Of a stretch of DNA of 39,345 bases, positions 32,459-39,345 are shown in pieces. A model generated the notes under the pieces. The model did not search any database. It was given only the letters and a program-made list of their open reading frames with translations, and was not told the origin of the DNA. Source of the DNA: a bacterium (GTDB lineage Bacteria; Chloroflexota; Dormibacteria; Aeolococcales; Bog-877); contig JAKATL010000023.1 of the NCBI GenBank assembly GCA_021827985.1, positions 1 through 39,345 of the forward strand, given 5' to 3'. Both the position numbers and the translations under genes were made by a program. Each line of letters begins with the position of its first letter. Position 1 is the first letter of the stretch.

Positions 32459-34570
32459 TCAGCTTCGGGAGGGCGTCTCCGCGGCGGCCACGTCCAGGAA
32501 CTCCACCCGGTCGCGTCCACCCCTCTTGGCCGCGTAGAGCGCCCGGTCGGCCAGGTCGAGTAGGTTGCGGGCGCCCCTGGTGCCCTCGGGGAAGGTGACA
32601 CCCCCCACGCTGACGGTGATGGAGAGCCTCTCCCCGGAGTCCAGCTGGACCGGGGTGTGGGCCACCGCGGTGCGGATCTTCTCCGCCACCAGCTGGGCCT
32701 CCTCGCGGCCGGTGTTGGCCATCACCACCACGAACTCCTCCCCCCCGTAGCGGGCCGCCAGGTCGGACTTGCGAATGGTCTCCACCATGACGCTGGCGAA
32801 GGCCCGCAGCACCTGGTCTCCCGCCTGGTGGCCGTGGCTGTCGTTGACCCTCTTGAAGTGGTCCAGGTCGAGCATGAGCACGGACAGCGAGGAGCCGGCG
32901 CGGTCGGCCACGTTGACCTGCTGGTCCAGGTAGCCGATCAGGAAACGGTAGTTGTAGAGCCCGGTCATGGCGTCGGTGGTGGCCTCCCGCTGGGTCACCG
33001 CCAGGCGGACGCTGCGCTCCACCGCAGCCACCACCTGGGTAGCCACCCCCTCGCAGACCGCGTGGTCCTCCTCGACGTAGGGGGCGTGCTTGTTGGCCAC
33101 GATGAGGATCCCCAGCTCGCGGCCCTCGGAGCGCAGCGGCACCGAGAGGCAGTCGCGAAGGCCCAGGCGATCCTCCAGGGCCCCGCGCTCCGAGGGGGCC
33201 ACCAGGGAACGGGCCACGTAGCGGGGCTCCCGCAGCAGCCGGGAGAGCAGGCCGTCTCCGGATTCCAGCTCCGACCACTCGAGGGCCGGCCCCGGAACTC
33301 CGGTGGTCAACAGGTAGCCCGACCCCTGGGTGGCCTGGGGCCGCACCAGGATCATCGCCATCTGGACCGTGAGAAGCTCCTGCAGGCTGTTGAGCACCTG
33401 ACCCAGCGCCTGCTCCAGCGGGACCCGGCTGCTGAGGGTGGCGGCGATCACCGACCTGCCCGTCGCCGTGAGCAGCTGGCGGTGGAGCTGGCGGCGCATC
33501 AGCTCGAAGTTGGCCGCCAGCCGGGCCACCTCGTCCGCACCGGTGACCTCGATGGGCTTGGCGTAGGCAATGTTGCCCAGCTCTCCCACCGCCTGGTTGA
33601 GGCGGCGAAGGGGGCGGTTGAGGTAGCGCTCCGCCACCAGAAGGGCCACGATCATCCCCAGGAGGAGGACCGCCGCCACCGCCAGGGCCAGCGGGGCGGC
33701 CAGCTGGGCTGCCGTCGGGCCAATGGGGGTCGTCGGCACCACGGTGAGGAGCCGGGTCCCGGAAGCGCCGTCCAGGGCGGGCAGCACCACCGCCGCGGCG
33801 GCGTACTGGGTCCCCGACAGCTCCACCAACCCCCTCTCCTCCCGTCGCCCCAGGAGGCCGCTGAGCGCTTTGGGCAGCGGCTTCCCCGAGGGGACGGTGA
33901 GGCCTCGCCCGCTGACTCCGAGGAGCGCCCTACCGTCCTGCTCCAGGACCAGCAGGGCTGAGGGCTGGGAGGCACGCACCAGCTGTTGGGCGAACTGCAG
34001 GGTGGAGGAGGTCACCGGGGTCGCCACCACCACGGAAGCCACCACCTGCCCTCCGGCCAGGACCGGGGCCCGAGCCAGCCCCAGTATCTGGGTGCCACCG
34101 GGCGCCCAGAAAGACCCTCCCGGCCGGCGGGCGCAGCTGCTGGAGGGCAGATTCAGGGTGCGCAGCCTGGCGGCGGGGAGCTGGCCCGGGTACTGGGCGA
34201 GAACGGCCCCCGCGGGGCTGAACACCAGCACGGTGTCCCCGGGGGCGGCATCGGCGTAGGCCCGCACCAGCTCTGCGAGCTGCGAGCTGGGATGGGCCAC
34301 CGCCTGGACGAGGGGCGGCGCGGCCGCCAGCTGGCAGGCGTACGAGGTGCTGGCCCCCGAGGAGTCCAGCTGCAGCAGGCGCCCTCCCAAAATGGCCATG
34401 CCGGAGGCCTGGGAGACCAGCTGCCGGGTGGAGGCTCCCGCGGTGGCGAACCAGGCCACCGCGCCGGCGGCGGCAGCGGTGGCCACCCCCACCACGAGGA
34501 GGGTCAGGGCGTAGCGGAGGGTGAAGGAAGCCCTCCGCCGGCGGCGGCTGACCCCGGTCCGGTTGGCCAA
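32459..34570 (-). CDS. Membrane diguanylate cyclase (sensor-HAMP-GAF-GGDEF)
   Basis: 703-residue c-di-GMP synthase. Membrane helices lie at about 20-42 and 290-312 and flank a periplasmic or extracellular Cache-like sensor region. A HAMP linker (about 315-368, RYLNRPLRRLNQAVGEL) and a GAF domain (about 380-525) follow. The catalytic domain has GGEEF at 609-613, DLDHFKRVND upstream and an inhibitory I-site RKSD at 600-603, five residues before GGEEF, so product inhibition is expected. TTG 34570 is chosen from the N-terminal basic stretch before the first helix; GGGAAG lies close upstream. The signal sensed is unknown. Confidence 0.93.
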   Translation of the reverse strand: MANRTGVSRRRRRASFTLRYALTLLVVGVATAAAAGAVAWFATAGASTRQLVSQASGMAILGGRLLQLDSSGASTSYACQLAAAPPLVQAVAHPSSQLAELVRAYADAAPGDTVLVFSPAGAVLAQYPGQLPAARLRTLNLPSSSCARRPGGSFWAPGGTQILGLARAPVLAGGQVVASVVVATPVTSSTLQFAQQLVRASQPSALLVLEQDGRALLGVSGRGLTVPSGKPLPKALSGLLGRREERGLVELSGTQYAAAAVVLPALDGASGTRLLTVVPTTPIGPTAAQLAAPLALAVAAVLLLGMIVALLVAERYLNRPLRRLNQAVGELGNIAYAKPIEVTGADEVARLAANFELMRRQLHRQLLTATGRSVIAATLSSRVPLEQALGQVLNSLQELLTVQMAMILVRPQATQGSGYLLTTGVPGPALEWSELESGDGLLSRLLREPRYVARSLVAPSERGALEDRLGLRDCLSVPLRSEGRELGILIVANKHAPYVEEDHAVCEGVATQVVAAVERSVRLAVTQREATTDAMTGLYNYRFLIGYLDQQVNVADRAGSSLSVLMLDLDHFKRVNDSHGHQAGDQVLRAFASVMVETIRKSDLAARYGGEEFVVVMANTGREEAQLVAEKIRTAVAHTPVQLDSGERLSITVSVGGVTFPEGTRGARNLLDLADRALYAAKRGGRDRVEFLDVAAAETPSRS

Positions 34571-34702
34571 CTCAACTTCCCATAAACGGCCACCCGGCGA
34601 GGTCGCCGGCAGGGCGGATCGCCTGCGGACGGGCCGGGGCTGCGCGGCCTAAGTCTATGATTCCCCACCGTAGCCAGCGGCGGACTCTGGTAGGCGAACC
34701 TG

Positions 34703-34793
34703 GGGTAGCGATGGGGTGACACCGACCACACTTTCCGATGACATCGCGGAGCCGGGGCCAGCGGTGGCTCTGATGGTTCGGGCAGCAACATGA
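34703..34793 (+). other. Chain of two coupled short ORFs before the gene at 34790
   Basis: ATG 34738 opens an 11-residue frame (MTSRSRGQRWL) whose TGA overlaps ATG 34773 (TGATG). That frame (MVRAAT) ends in a TGA overlapping ATG 34790 (ATGA), the start of the next gene. A GGGTAG (34703-34708) and a CACACT (34727-34732) 5 nt before ATG 34738 resemble the window's leaderless promoter layout. The downstream gene has no Shine-Dalgarno sequence, so reinitiation through this chain is a possibility. Confidence 0.35.
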
Positions 34794-35356
34794 CCGAGGT
34801 GGTGCTCGCCTTCCTGGACGGCGAACTCATGCATGGGGCGGTCGCAGCGCTGCAGCTGGACGATCCCTTCCTGGAGGTCGAGCTCCACGGCCTGGATGCC
34901 AACAACCGCCAGGCGCTGGTCCCGGCGGCCTCGCTCCGCCAGGTGGACCAGGTCGGGGTCCCGGCGCTGGGTGCGGAGGTGGAGGTGGAGGCGCTCCCCA
35001 GGGTCGCGCTGCACTTCCGGGACGGCCAGGTCTTCCGGGCCCACGTCCTCACCCCGGCGGCGTTGCAGCGGTACGGCGCCGTCTGGGACGTGGTGGAGGC
35101 CGGCACCCGCGAGCACCGCACCTTGGCCATCCCCTACACCGCCCTGAAGGCCGCCTTCTACGTCCGCCACTGGGACACCCGCCGGCCCCAGGACCGGAGC
35201 GGGGACGATCCCAGAGACCGGGAGCGGGCCCGCCTGGCGGACATCATGTCCCGGCGCAGCCGGGCGGCCGTCTCCGAGCCGGAGGAGCGCTCCTCCGGGC
35301 TGCTGGCCCGGCTCGACCAGGAGCAGGAGGACAGGCGGCCTCCGGCAGGAGACTGA
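34790..35356 (+). CDS. Hypothetical protein with possible DUF6982-like domain
   Basis: 188-residue soluble protein. The N-terminal half is rich in beta-strand-like segments (VVLAFLDGELMHGAV, VEVEALPRVALHF). The segment IPYTALKAAFYVRHWD (about residues 112-127) recalls the VPYSxLKAVFFVRD motif seen in DUF6982-type proteins, which I recall only as a domain of unknown function. The C-terminal 50 residues are charged and probably disordered. ATG 34790 has no Shine-Dalgarno sequence but overlaps the stop of an upstream short ORF. It converges on infA, separated by 20 bp. Confidence 0.65.
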   Translation: MTEVVLAFLDGELMHGAVAALQLDDPFLEVELHGLDANNRQALVPAASLRQVDQVGVPALGAEVEVEALPRVALHFRDGQVFRAHVLTPAALQRYGAVWDVVEAGTREHRTLAIPYTALKAAFYVRHWDTRRPQDRSGDDPRDRERARLADIMSRRSRAAVSEPEERSSGLLARLDQEQEDRRPPAGD

Positions 35357-35376
35357 GCCGGTCTGCTCCCGGGTGG

Positions 35377-35673
35377 CTACCGGTAGCGGAAGGTGATCCG
35401 GCCCCGCGTCAGGTCATAGGGGCTGAGTTCCACCTTGACCTTGTCGCCGATCAGGGTGCGGATGTAATGCTTGCGCATCTTTCCCGATATGTAGGCGAGC
35501 ACCGTCTGCCCGGTCTCCAGCTCCACCTTGAAGACGGCGTTGGGCAGCGGCTCGACCACCGTGCCCTCCAGCTCGATGGTCTCCTCCTTCCGCTCCTCGA
35601 CCGGGGTGGTGCGGGCCGTACGCGGACGGCTCGGCCCGCGGCGGGGGCGGGATCCCATCGAACGTCTTGCCAA
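35377..35673 (-). CDS. infA: Translation initiation factor IF-1 with N-terminal extension
   Basis: OB-fold factor that binds the ribosomal A site during initiation. The core (about residues 29-98) is unmistakable: [59 protein letters not shown]. Typical IF-1 is about 72 residues. This one has 98, with an Arg/Pro-rich N-terminal extension of about 26. TTG 35673 has a perfect GGAGGTGA site; the next in-frame start is ATG 35658, still leaving over 20 extra residues, and no start codon exists nearer the core. A TACAAT -10-like box lies at 35721-35726. Confidence 0.93.
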   Translation of the reverse strand: MARRSMGSRPRRGPSRPRTARTTPVEERKEETIELEGTVVEPLPNAVFKVELETGQTVLAYISGKMRKHYIRTLIGDKVKVELSPYDLTRGRITFRYR

Positions 35674-35720
35674 GTGTCACCTCCAGATTCCGGGCCGGAA
35701 GACACCGCCCAGGTTGGGTG

Positions 35721-35726
35721 ATTGTA
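35721..35726 (-). promoter_or_regulatory. -10 box of infA
   Basis: TACAAT on the minus strand lies 48 nt upstream of the infA TTG, in the 60-bp gap after the fumarylacetoacetase gene. It gives a leader of about 40 nt ending in GGAGGTGA. No clear -35 at 17 nt. Confidence 0.5.
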
Positions 35727-35733
35727 CTTCCTG

Positions 35734-36771
35734 TCAGGAGGAGGCGCCCCGGGCCAGGAGCCTCCCCCCGCCGGCGTGCCTCGGGCCGACCACATGGCTC
35801 AGAGTCCCGAAGCCCAGCAGCTCCAGGTCCACCCGGTCGCCCTCCTGGAGCAGCCGGCCACGCTCCTGGCCGCTTCCCCCCTCCACCGTCCCGCTTCCCA
35901 TGACCTCCCCGGCGGCCAGCGGCTCAGCCGCGGAGGCGTGGGCCACCATCTCGGGGAACGACCATCTGGCGTCCTCCATCCGGCCGGACGCCACCTCCAC
36001 CCCGTTCACGTAGGCCCGGGCCCGCAGCCGCGAGGGGTCCGGCACCTCGTCCGAGGTGATGAGCCAGGGGCCGAGCCCGGTGGCGAAGTCCTTGGCCTTG
36101 GCCGGGCCCAGCCGGACCTGCATCTCCTCCCGCTGCAGGTCCCGGGCCGAGAAGTCGCAGAGGAGGGAGTAACCGCAGATGGCGGCCTGGGCCTCCTCCG
36201 GGCTGAGATCCGGGCCGGCGGCGAAAACCACGCAAGCGAATTCCAACTCGTAGTCGAGGGCATCGGTGTAGGCGGGCCAGGGCACCTCCGCCCCGGGGGC
36301 CAGTAGGGTGGCCGGGTTGCCCTTGTAGTAGGCGGGCCGGGTGTACCAGGGAGCCGGCACCTCCTCCTGCCGGCGCCGCGCCCCCGCCCGGACGTGCCCC
36401 TCGAAGGCATAGAAGTCGCGCAGCAGGGGAGCGCGCAGCAGCGGCAGGCGGCGCACCTGATCCTCGGGCCAGGCCAGGGGGGCCCCTGAGGGTGCCGCGC
36501 CGGAGGCTCCCTCCGAGAGGGCCAGCTCCACCGCCTCCCGGACCATCTCCAGCCCCCGTGGACCTCCCCGGAGCAGCCGGGCGAGGTCGGGCGCGAAGGT
36601 GGCCGCGGCCCACTCGGCGGCCGAGCCCGATCCCTGGCGCTCCCACCAAAGCTCCCCGGCGGCGGTGACGTCGATCAGGTGGGGTGTCCCCTGGCGCGGG
36701 TCGGCCTGGAAGGCGACGACCCGCGCCGCCGGCCCCAGGGGGGTGTCAATCTCCACCGTGGCGAGACGCAC
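35734..36771 (-). CDS. Fumarylacetoacetate hydrolase family protein
   Basis: 345-residue FAH-superfamily enzyme, probably fumarylacetoacetase, the last step of homogentisate (Tyr/Phe) catabolism giving fumarate and acetoacetate. Visible motifs include YYKGNPATLL, the metal-binding DYELEFACVV, GYSLLCDFSARDLQ and KAKDFATGLGPWLIT with the conserved Lys. GTG 36771 starts 8 nt after the homogentisate dioxygenase stop, so the two are coupled. The family also contains hydratases and isomerases; the neighbour makes fumarylacetoacetase the best reading. No maleylacetoacetate isomerase gene lies nearby. Confidence 0.88.
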   Translation of the reverse strand: MRLATVEIDTPLGPAARVVAFQADPRQGTPHLIDVTAAGELWWERQGSGSAAEWAAATFAPDLARLLRGGPRGLEMVREAVELALSEGASGAAPSGAPLAWPEDQVRRLPLLRAPLLRDFYAFEGHVRAGARRRQEEVPAPWYTRPAYYKGNPATLLAPGAEVPWPAYTDALDYELEFACVVFAAGPDLSPEEAQAAICGYSLLCDFSARDLQREEMQVRLGPAKAKDFATGLGPWLITSDEVPDPSRLRARAYVNGVEVASGRMEDARWSFPEMVAHASAAEPLAAGEVMGSGTVEGGSGQERGRLLQEGDRVDLELLGFGTLSHVVGPRHAGGGRLLARGASS

Positions 36772-36779
36772 TGCTGGCC

Positions 36780-37910
36780 TCAGTCGTCGATGTGGGGCAT
36801 CCAGGACTCGGCGTATTCGACGATCTCCGAGGGCCCCGCCGCCTCCAAGGGATGCAGCGGGCGCAGCGCGTCGATCATCACCGCCACCTCGTCATGGTGG
36901 GTCTTGGTTCCCTGGCGGTCGCGCTCGATGGCCTTGGGCTGGGGCCCGTGGTGGATCCCCTGGGGATGCCAGGTCATCATCCCGGCGTCGATCCCCGCCC
37001 GGCTCATGAACGTCCCCGCATGGTAGAAGAGCACCTCGTCGTAGTCGATGTTGCGGTGGTAGAAGGGCAGGCGGACCGCCCCGGGGTCGTCGATTCCCTC
37101 CACCCGCCGGGGCGCGAAGGTGCAGAGCACGAACCCCGAGGTCTTGAGGGTGGTGTGCACCGACGGCGGGAGGTGGAACCGCCCCGAGGTCACCGGGCGG
37201 ATGTCCGAGACGTTGAGGGCGAAGGCGGAGAGGTCCCCCTTCCACCCCACCGTGTCCAGCGGGTCGAAGGGATAGAAGACACGGGTCCACTGCCCCTCCC
37301 GCTCGATCACCATCTCCCACTCCGAGTTGGCGTTGGGAGGGGTCCCGGGCAGGGGCAGCTCCGGGAGGCGGAGGACCGCCCGGTCAAAGGGCGAGTGCTG
37401 GCCCATCCGGTCCGCGCCCGGCAGCTGGGGCATCTCCGCCGAGGCGATCACCAGCAGGAAACTCTCCTCGCCGGTGGGGAAGAAGCGGTGGGTCGTGCCC
37501 CTCGGGAGCACCAGGTAGTCCCCCTGCTGGTAGGCGAGGACCCCGAAGTCGGTCAGCAGGGTGCCGGCGCCGCGGTGGACGAAGTAGATGAGGTCCACGT
37601 CGGCGTTGCGGTAGCAGTAGGGCATGGCCTTGAGTCGCCGGGAGACCGAGATGCGGACGTCCTGGTTGCCCAGCACCGGGGCGACCGGGGCGGCCGGGTC
37701 GCCGGCGTCCGGCGCCGACACCTGGCGGAGGTCGTAGGCGCGGGGACGGAGGGGGCCCTCGATGCGGAGCCACTCAGTGGGAGCGTGGGCATGGTAGAGA
37801 TGGGAGGCGGGCCCGAAGAAGCCCTGGCGGGCAAACTCCTCCTCGATCGTGCCCTCGGGCAGATCGCAGTGGGCCTGCCGGCTGAAGGTGCCGCGGGACT
37901 GTGGGAACAT
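36780..37910 (-). CDS. hmgA: Homogentisate 1,2-dioxygenase
   Basis: Non-haem iron cupin enzyme that opens the homogentisate ring to maleylacetoacetate. The 376-residue form is the shorter bacterial type. Metal-ligand regions are visible in FYHRNIDYDEVLF (His and Glu) and HPQGIHHGP (His), preceded by PRGTTHRFFP in the cupin core. ATG 37910 has AGGAGGT at ideal spacing. The 136-bp upstream gap contains a CTCCG-GGT-CGGAG inverted repeat (37931-37943), a possible regulator site. It is followed by the FAH gene. Confidence 0.92.
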   Translation of the reverse strand: MFPQSRGTFSRQAHCDLPEGTIEEEFARQGFFGPASHLYHAHAPTEWLRIEGPLRPRAYDLRQVSAPDAGDPAAPVAPVLGNQDVRISVSRRLKAMPYCYRNADVDLIYFVHRGAGTLLTDFGVLAYQQGDYLVLPRGTTHRFFPTGEESFLLVIASAEMPQLPGADRMGQHSPFDRAVLRLPELPLPGTPPNANSEWEMVIEREGQWTRVFYPFDPLDTVGWKGDLSAFALNVSDIRPVTSGRFHLPPSVHTTLKTSGFVLCTFAPRRVEGIDDPGAVRLPFYHRNIDYDEVLFYHAGTFMSRAGIDAGMMTWHPQGIHHGPQPKAIERDRQGTKTHHDEVAVMIDALRPLHPLEAAGPSEIVEYAESWMPHIDD

Positions 37911-38046
37911 CAGCTACCTCCTGGCGTCGGCTCCGGGTCGGAGTCCACGTGGCAAGTCTGCCAGAGTGGGGCGGGACCGTACCGGCCCAGCCGGCGGCAG
38001 ATCAGGGCCGAGGTAGGGAACGGCCAGGAACCCGCGTCGGGTCGTG

Positions 38047-38832
38047 CTAGATGTCCTGGATCCGTCCCCCCAGGACGGGCACCGACCGGATCAGGGCCGC
38101 CGTGTAGGGGTGCTGCGGCGCCTCGAAGATCTGGTCCACCGGCCCCTCCTCTACCACCTCCCCGCGGTAGAGGACCAGGACCCGGGTGCAGACGTGCCGG
38201 ATCACCGCCATGTCGTGGGAGATGAAGATCAGGCTCAGCCCCAGCCGGTCCACCAGGTCCGCGATCAGGTTGAGCACCTGGGCTCGCACCGAGACGTCCA
38301 GCGCGCTCACCGCCTCGTCGGCGATGAGCGCCGTGGGCTCCGGGGCCAGCGCCCGGGCGATGGCCACCCGCTGCCGCTGTCCCCCCGAGAGCTGGTGAGG
38401 GTAGAGCCGCTCCGACCCCGTGGGCAGGCCCACCGCCTCCAGCAGCTGCTGGACCCGGCGGCTGTGGTCCCCCGGCACCCGCAGCGCCCGGAGGGGCTCG
38501 GCCACCGACTGGCCCACGCGCAGCCGGGGGTCCAGGGATCCGAAGGGATCCTGGAAGATGATCTGGACACCCTTCCGCAACGAGACGAGGTCCTGGCGTC
38601 GCCCGCTCAGGACAGAACGCCCCTGAAAGCGGACCTCCCCCTGGTCCGGTCGCTCCAGGGCCACCAGGATTCGGGCCAGCGTCGACTTGCCGGACCCGGA
38701 CTCCCCCACCACCCCCAGCCGCTCACCCTCCCAGAGGCGCAGTGAGACCCGGGAGAGGGCATGGACGGCACGGCTCCGGGAGCCGTAGGTTCGGCTGACC
38801 GCAACCGTCTCCAGGAGCGGCTCACCGGCCAA
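38047..38832 (-). CDS. Oligopeptide/dipeptide ABC transporter ATPase (OppF-like)
   Basis: 261-residue ABC ATPase. Walker A GESGSGKST, QIIFQDPFGSLDPR, signature LSGGQRQR, Walker B ALIADE and the H-loop ISHD are intact. The reading frame extends to 38964, but TTG 38832 fits the conserved opening (LLETVAVSRTYG) and overlaps the oppD stop by 11 nt. The C-terminus stops soon after HPYTAALIRSVPVLGG; the Cys-containing oligopeptide-transporter tail found in OppD/OppF (GCxFxxRCP) is missing here but present in the neighbour. It pairs with the ATPase at 38822-39345. The permease and binding-protein genes must lie beyond the window. Confidence 0.92.
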   Translation of the reverse strand: MAGEPLLETVAVSRTYGSRSRAVHALSRVSLRLWEGERLGVVGESGSGKSTLARILVALERPDQGEVRFQGRSVLSGRRQDLVSLRKGVQIIFQDPFGSLDPRLRVGQSVAEPLRALRVPGDHSRRVQQLLEAVGLPTGSERLYPHQLSGGQRQRVAIARALAPEPTALIADEAVSALDVSVRAQVLNLIADLVDRLGLSLIFISHDMAVIRHVCTRVLVLYRGEVVEEGPVDQIFEAPQHPYTAALIRSVPVLGGRIQDI

Positions 38833-39345
38833 CGAAGGTCCCTGCGATGGGCGCAGTGCCAGGCTCAAGCGGGAACCAGCACGCGAAGCGGTGGCCGTCT
38901 CCGACCAGGGGTGGAACCTCCCGGCACCGGGCCTGCTCGCGCGGGCAGCGTCCCCGGAAGACACAGCCCTCGGGGAACCCGCCCAGGGAGGGGACGGAAC
39001 CGGGAATCGTGGGAAGCCGGCCGGCCGCCAGCCGGCTCTGCGCCCCGATCCCCGCGGACGTCTGGAGCAGCGCCGCCGTGTAGGGGTGGCGGGGAGCCTT
39101 CAGGATCTCATCGGTTGTGGCCGCCTCCACCAGGGTGCCCCCGTACATCACCAGCACCCGCTGGCAGACGGAGGAGACCACCGCCAGGTCGTGGCTGATC
39201 AGGAGCAGGGCCGAGCCTTCCTCCGCCACCAGCCTCTGCAGCAGCGCCAGCACCTGGGCCTGCACCGTCACGTCCAGGGCGGTGGTGGGCTCGTCGGCGA
39301 GGATCAGGGCGGGATCGCAGGCGAGGGCGATGGCGATCACGACCC
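38822..39345 (-). CDS. Oligopeptide/dipeptide ABC transporter ATPase (OppD-like), partial
   Basis: C-terminal part of an ABC ATPase; the start and Walker A lie beyond the right edge. The visible part begins at the helix after the signature motif (VIAIALACDP), then Walker B LILADEPTTALD, H-loop ISHD, HPYTAALLQT and the oligopeptide-transporter C-terminal motif GCVFRGRCP with a further conserved Cys. It is translated just ahead of the OppF-like ATPase with an 11-nt overlap. Confidence 0.92.
   Translation of the reverse strand, partial: VVIAIALACDPALILADEPTTALDVTVQAQVLALLQRLVAEEGSALLLISHDLAVVSSVCQRVLVMYGGTLVEAATTDEILKAPRHPYTAALLQTSAGIGAQSRLAAGRLPTIPGSVPSLGGFPEGCVFRGRCPREQARCREVPPLVGDGHRFACWFPLEPGTAPIAGTFVGR

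Noticed and set aside
35376..35387. 12-bp perfect palindrome GCTACCGGTAGC at the end of infA
   Set aside because: It overlaps the infA stop and last codons; a single 12-bp palindrome in GC-rich DNA is weak evidence for a regulatory site or terminator.
36684..38225. 513-codon open frame opposite hmgA
   Set aside because: Antisense shadow; no recognisable domain and it runs across two real genes and an intergenic region.

Overview
The window is a very GC-rich bacterial chromosome segment with densely packed housekeeping genes. Many starts are GTG or TTG, and several genes appear to have leaderless transcripts. The gene content is compatible with a soil-type, high-GC, monoderm-like lineage such as Actinomycetota, Chloroflexota or Candidatus Dormibacterota: a GuaB3-type IMP dehydrogenase, the PurS/PurQ/small-PurL system, an iron-sulfur PurF, a glyoxylate shunt, a class E-like sortase and a homogentisate pathway. 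The taxonomic guess is inference only. I saw no rRNA, tRNA, prophage, insertion sequence or CRISPR array.

Layout. 1-405: two identical 126-bp repeat copies 279 bp apart, straddling junctions of tiny reading frames. 522-1721: a small membrane protein converging on a Cys/His-rich unknown protein. 1842-4690: glyoxylate shunt operon aceA-aceB, with a clear promoter whose spacer holds a perfect inverted repeat. 4908-15639: a long leftward de novo purine operon, purB-purC-purS-purQ-purL-purF-purM-purN-purH, followed by a zinc-ribbon membrane protein. 15816-18648: an ECF sigma factor overlapping a membrane-anchored beta-propeller/Ig-like partner, probably its anti-sigma factor. 18658-26354: a second leftward run, guaB3-guaA-purD-TraR/DksA-like, then a two-subunit biotin-dependent carboxylase. 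26490-28113: a sortase and an OmpR-type response regulator, transcribed divergently. 28127-29392: a glutamate dehydrogenase family protein. 29576-30336: a broken methyltransferase gene. 30645-31379: an Arg/Thr/Ala-rich histone-like protein. 31416-34570: threonine aldolase and a membrane diguanylate cyclase. 34790-35673: a conserved-looking unknown and translation factor IF-1. 35734-39345: fumarylacetoacetase, homogentisate dioxygenase and two oligopeptide ABC ATPases, the last cut by the window edge.

How the genes work together. The two leftward purine runs carry most of the route from PRPP to IMP, the step to AMP (purB) and both steps to GMP (guaB, guaA). purE and purK are not in the window. 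A DksA/TraR-like protein is translationally coupled to purD, which ties a potential (p)ppGpp-type transcription regulator to guanine nucleotide synthesis.

The most unusual observations are two enzymes whose scaffolds look intact while key catalytic residues are missing. The PycB/OadA-like protein has lost three of four metal ligands, including the carbamylated lysine position, as well as the active-site Thr, yet keeps a perfect biotin site next to an intact biotin carboxylase. The glutamate dehydrogenase homologue has Ala at the catalytic Lys position. Other points worth attention are a repeated TANNNT-like -10 box exactly 6 nt from a GTG start (four genes), the palindrome in the aceA promoter, the Arg-rich histone-like protein, an N-terminally extended IF-1 and a chain of overlapping short ORFs before the gene at 34790.
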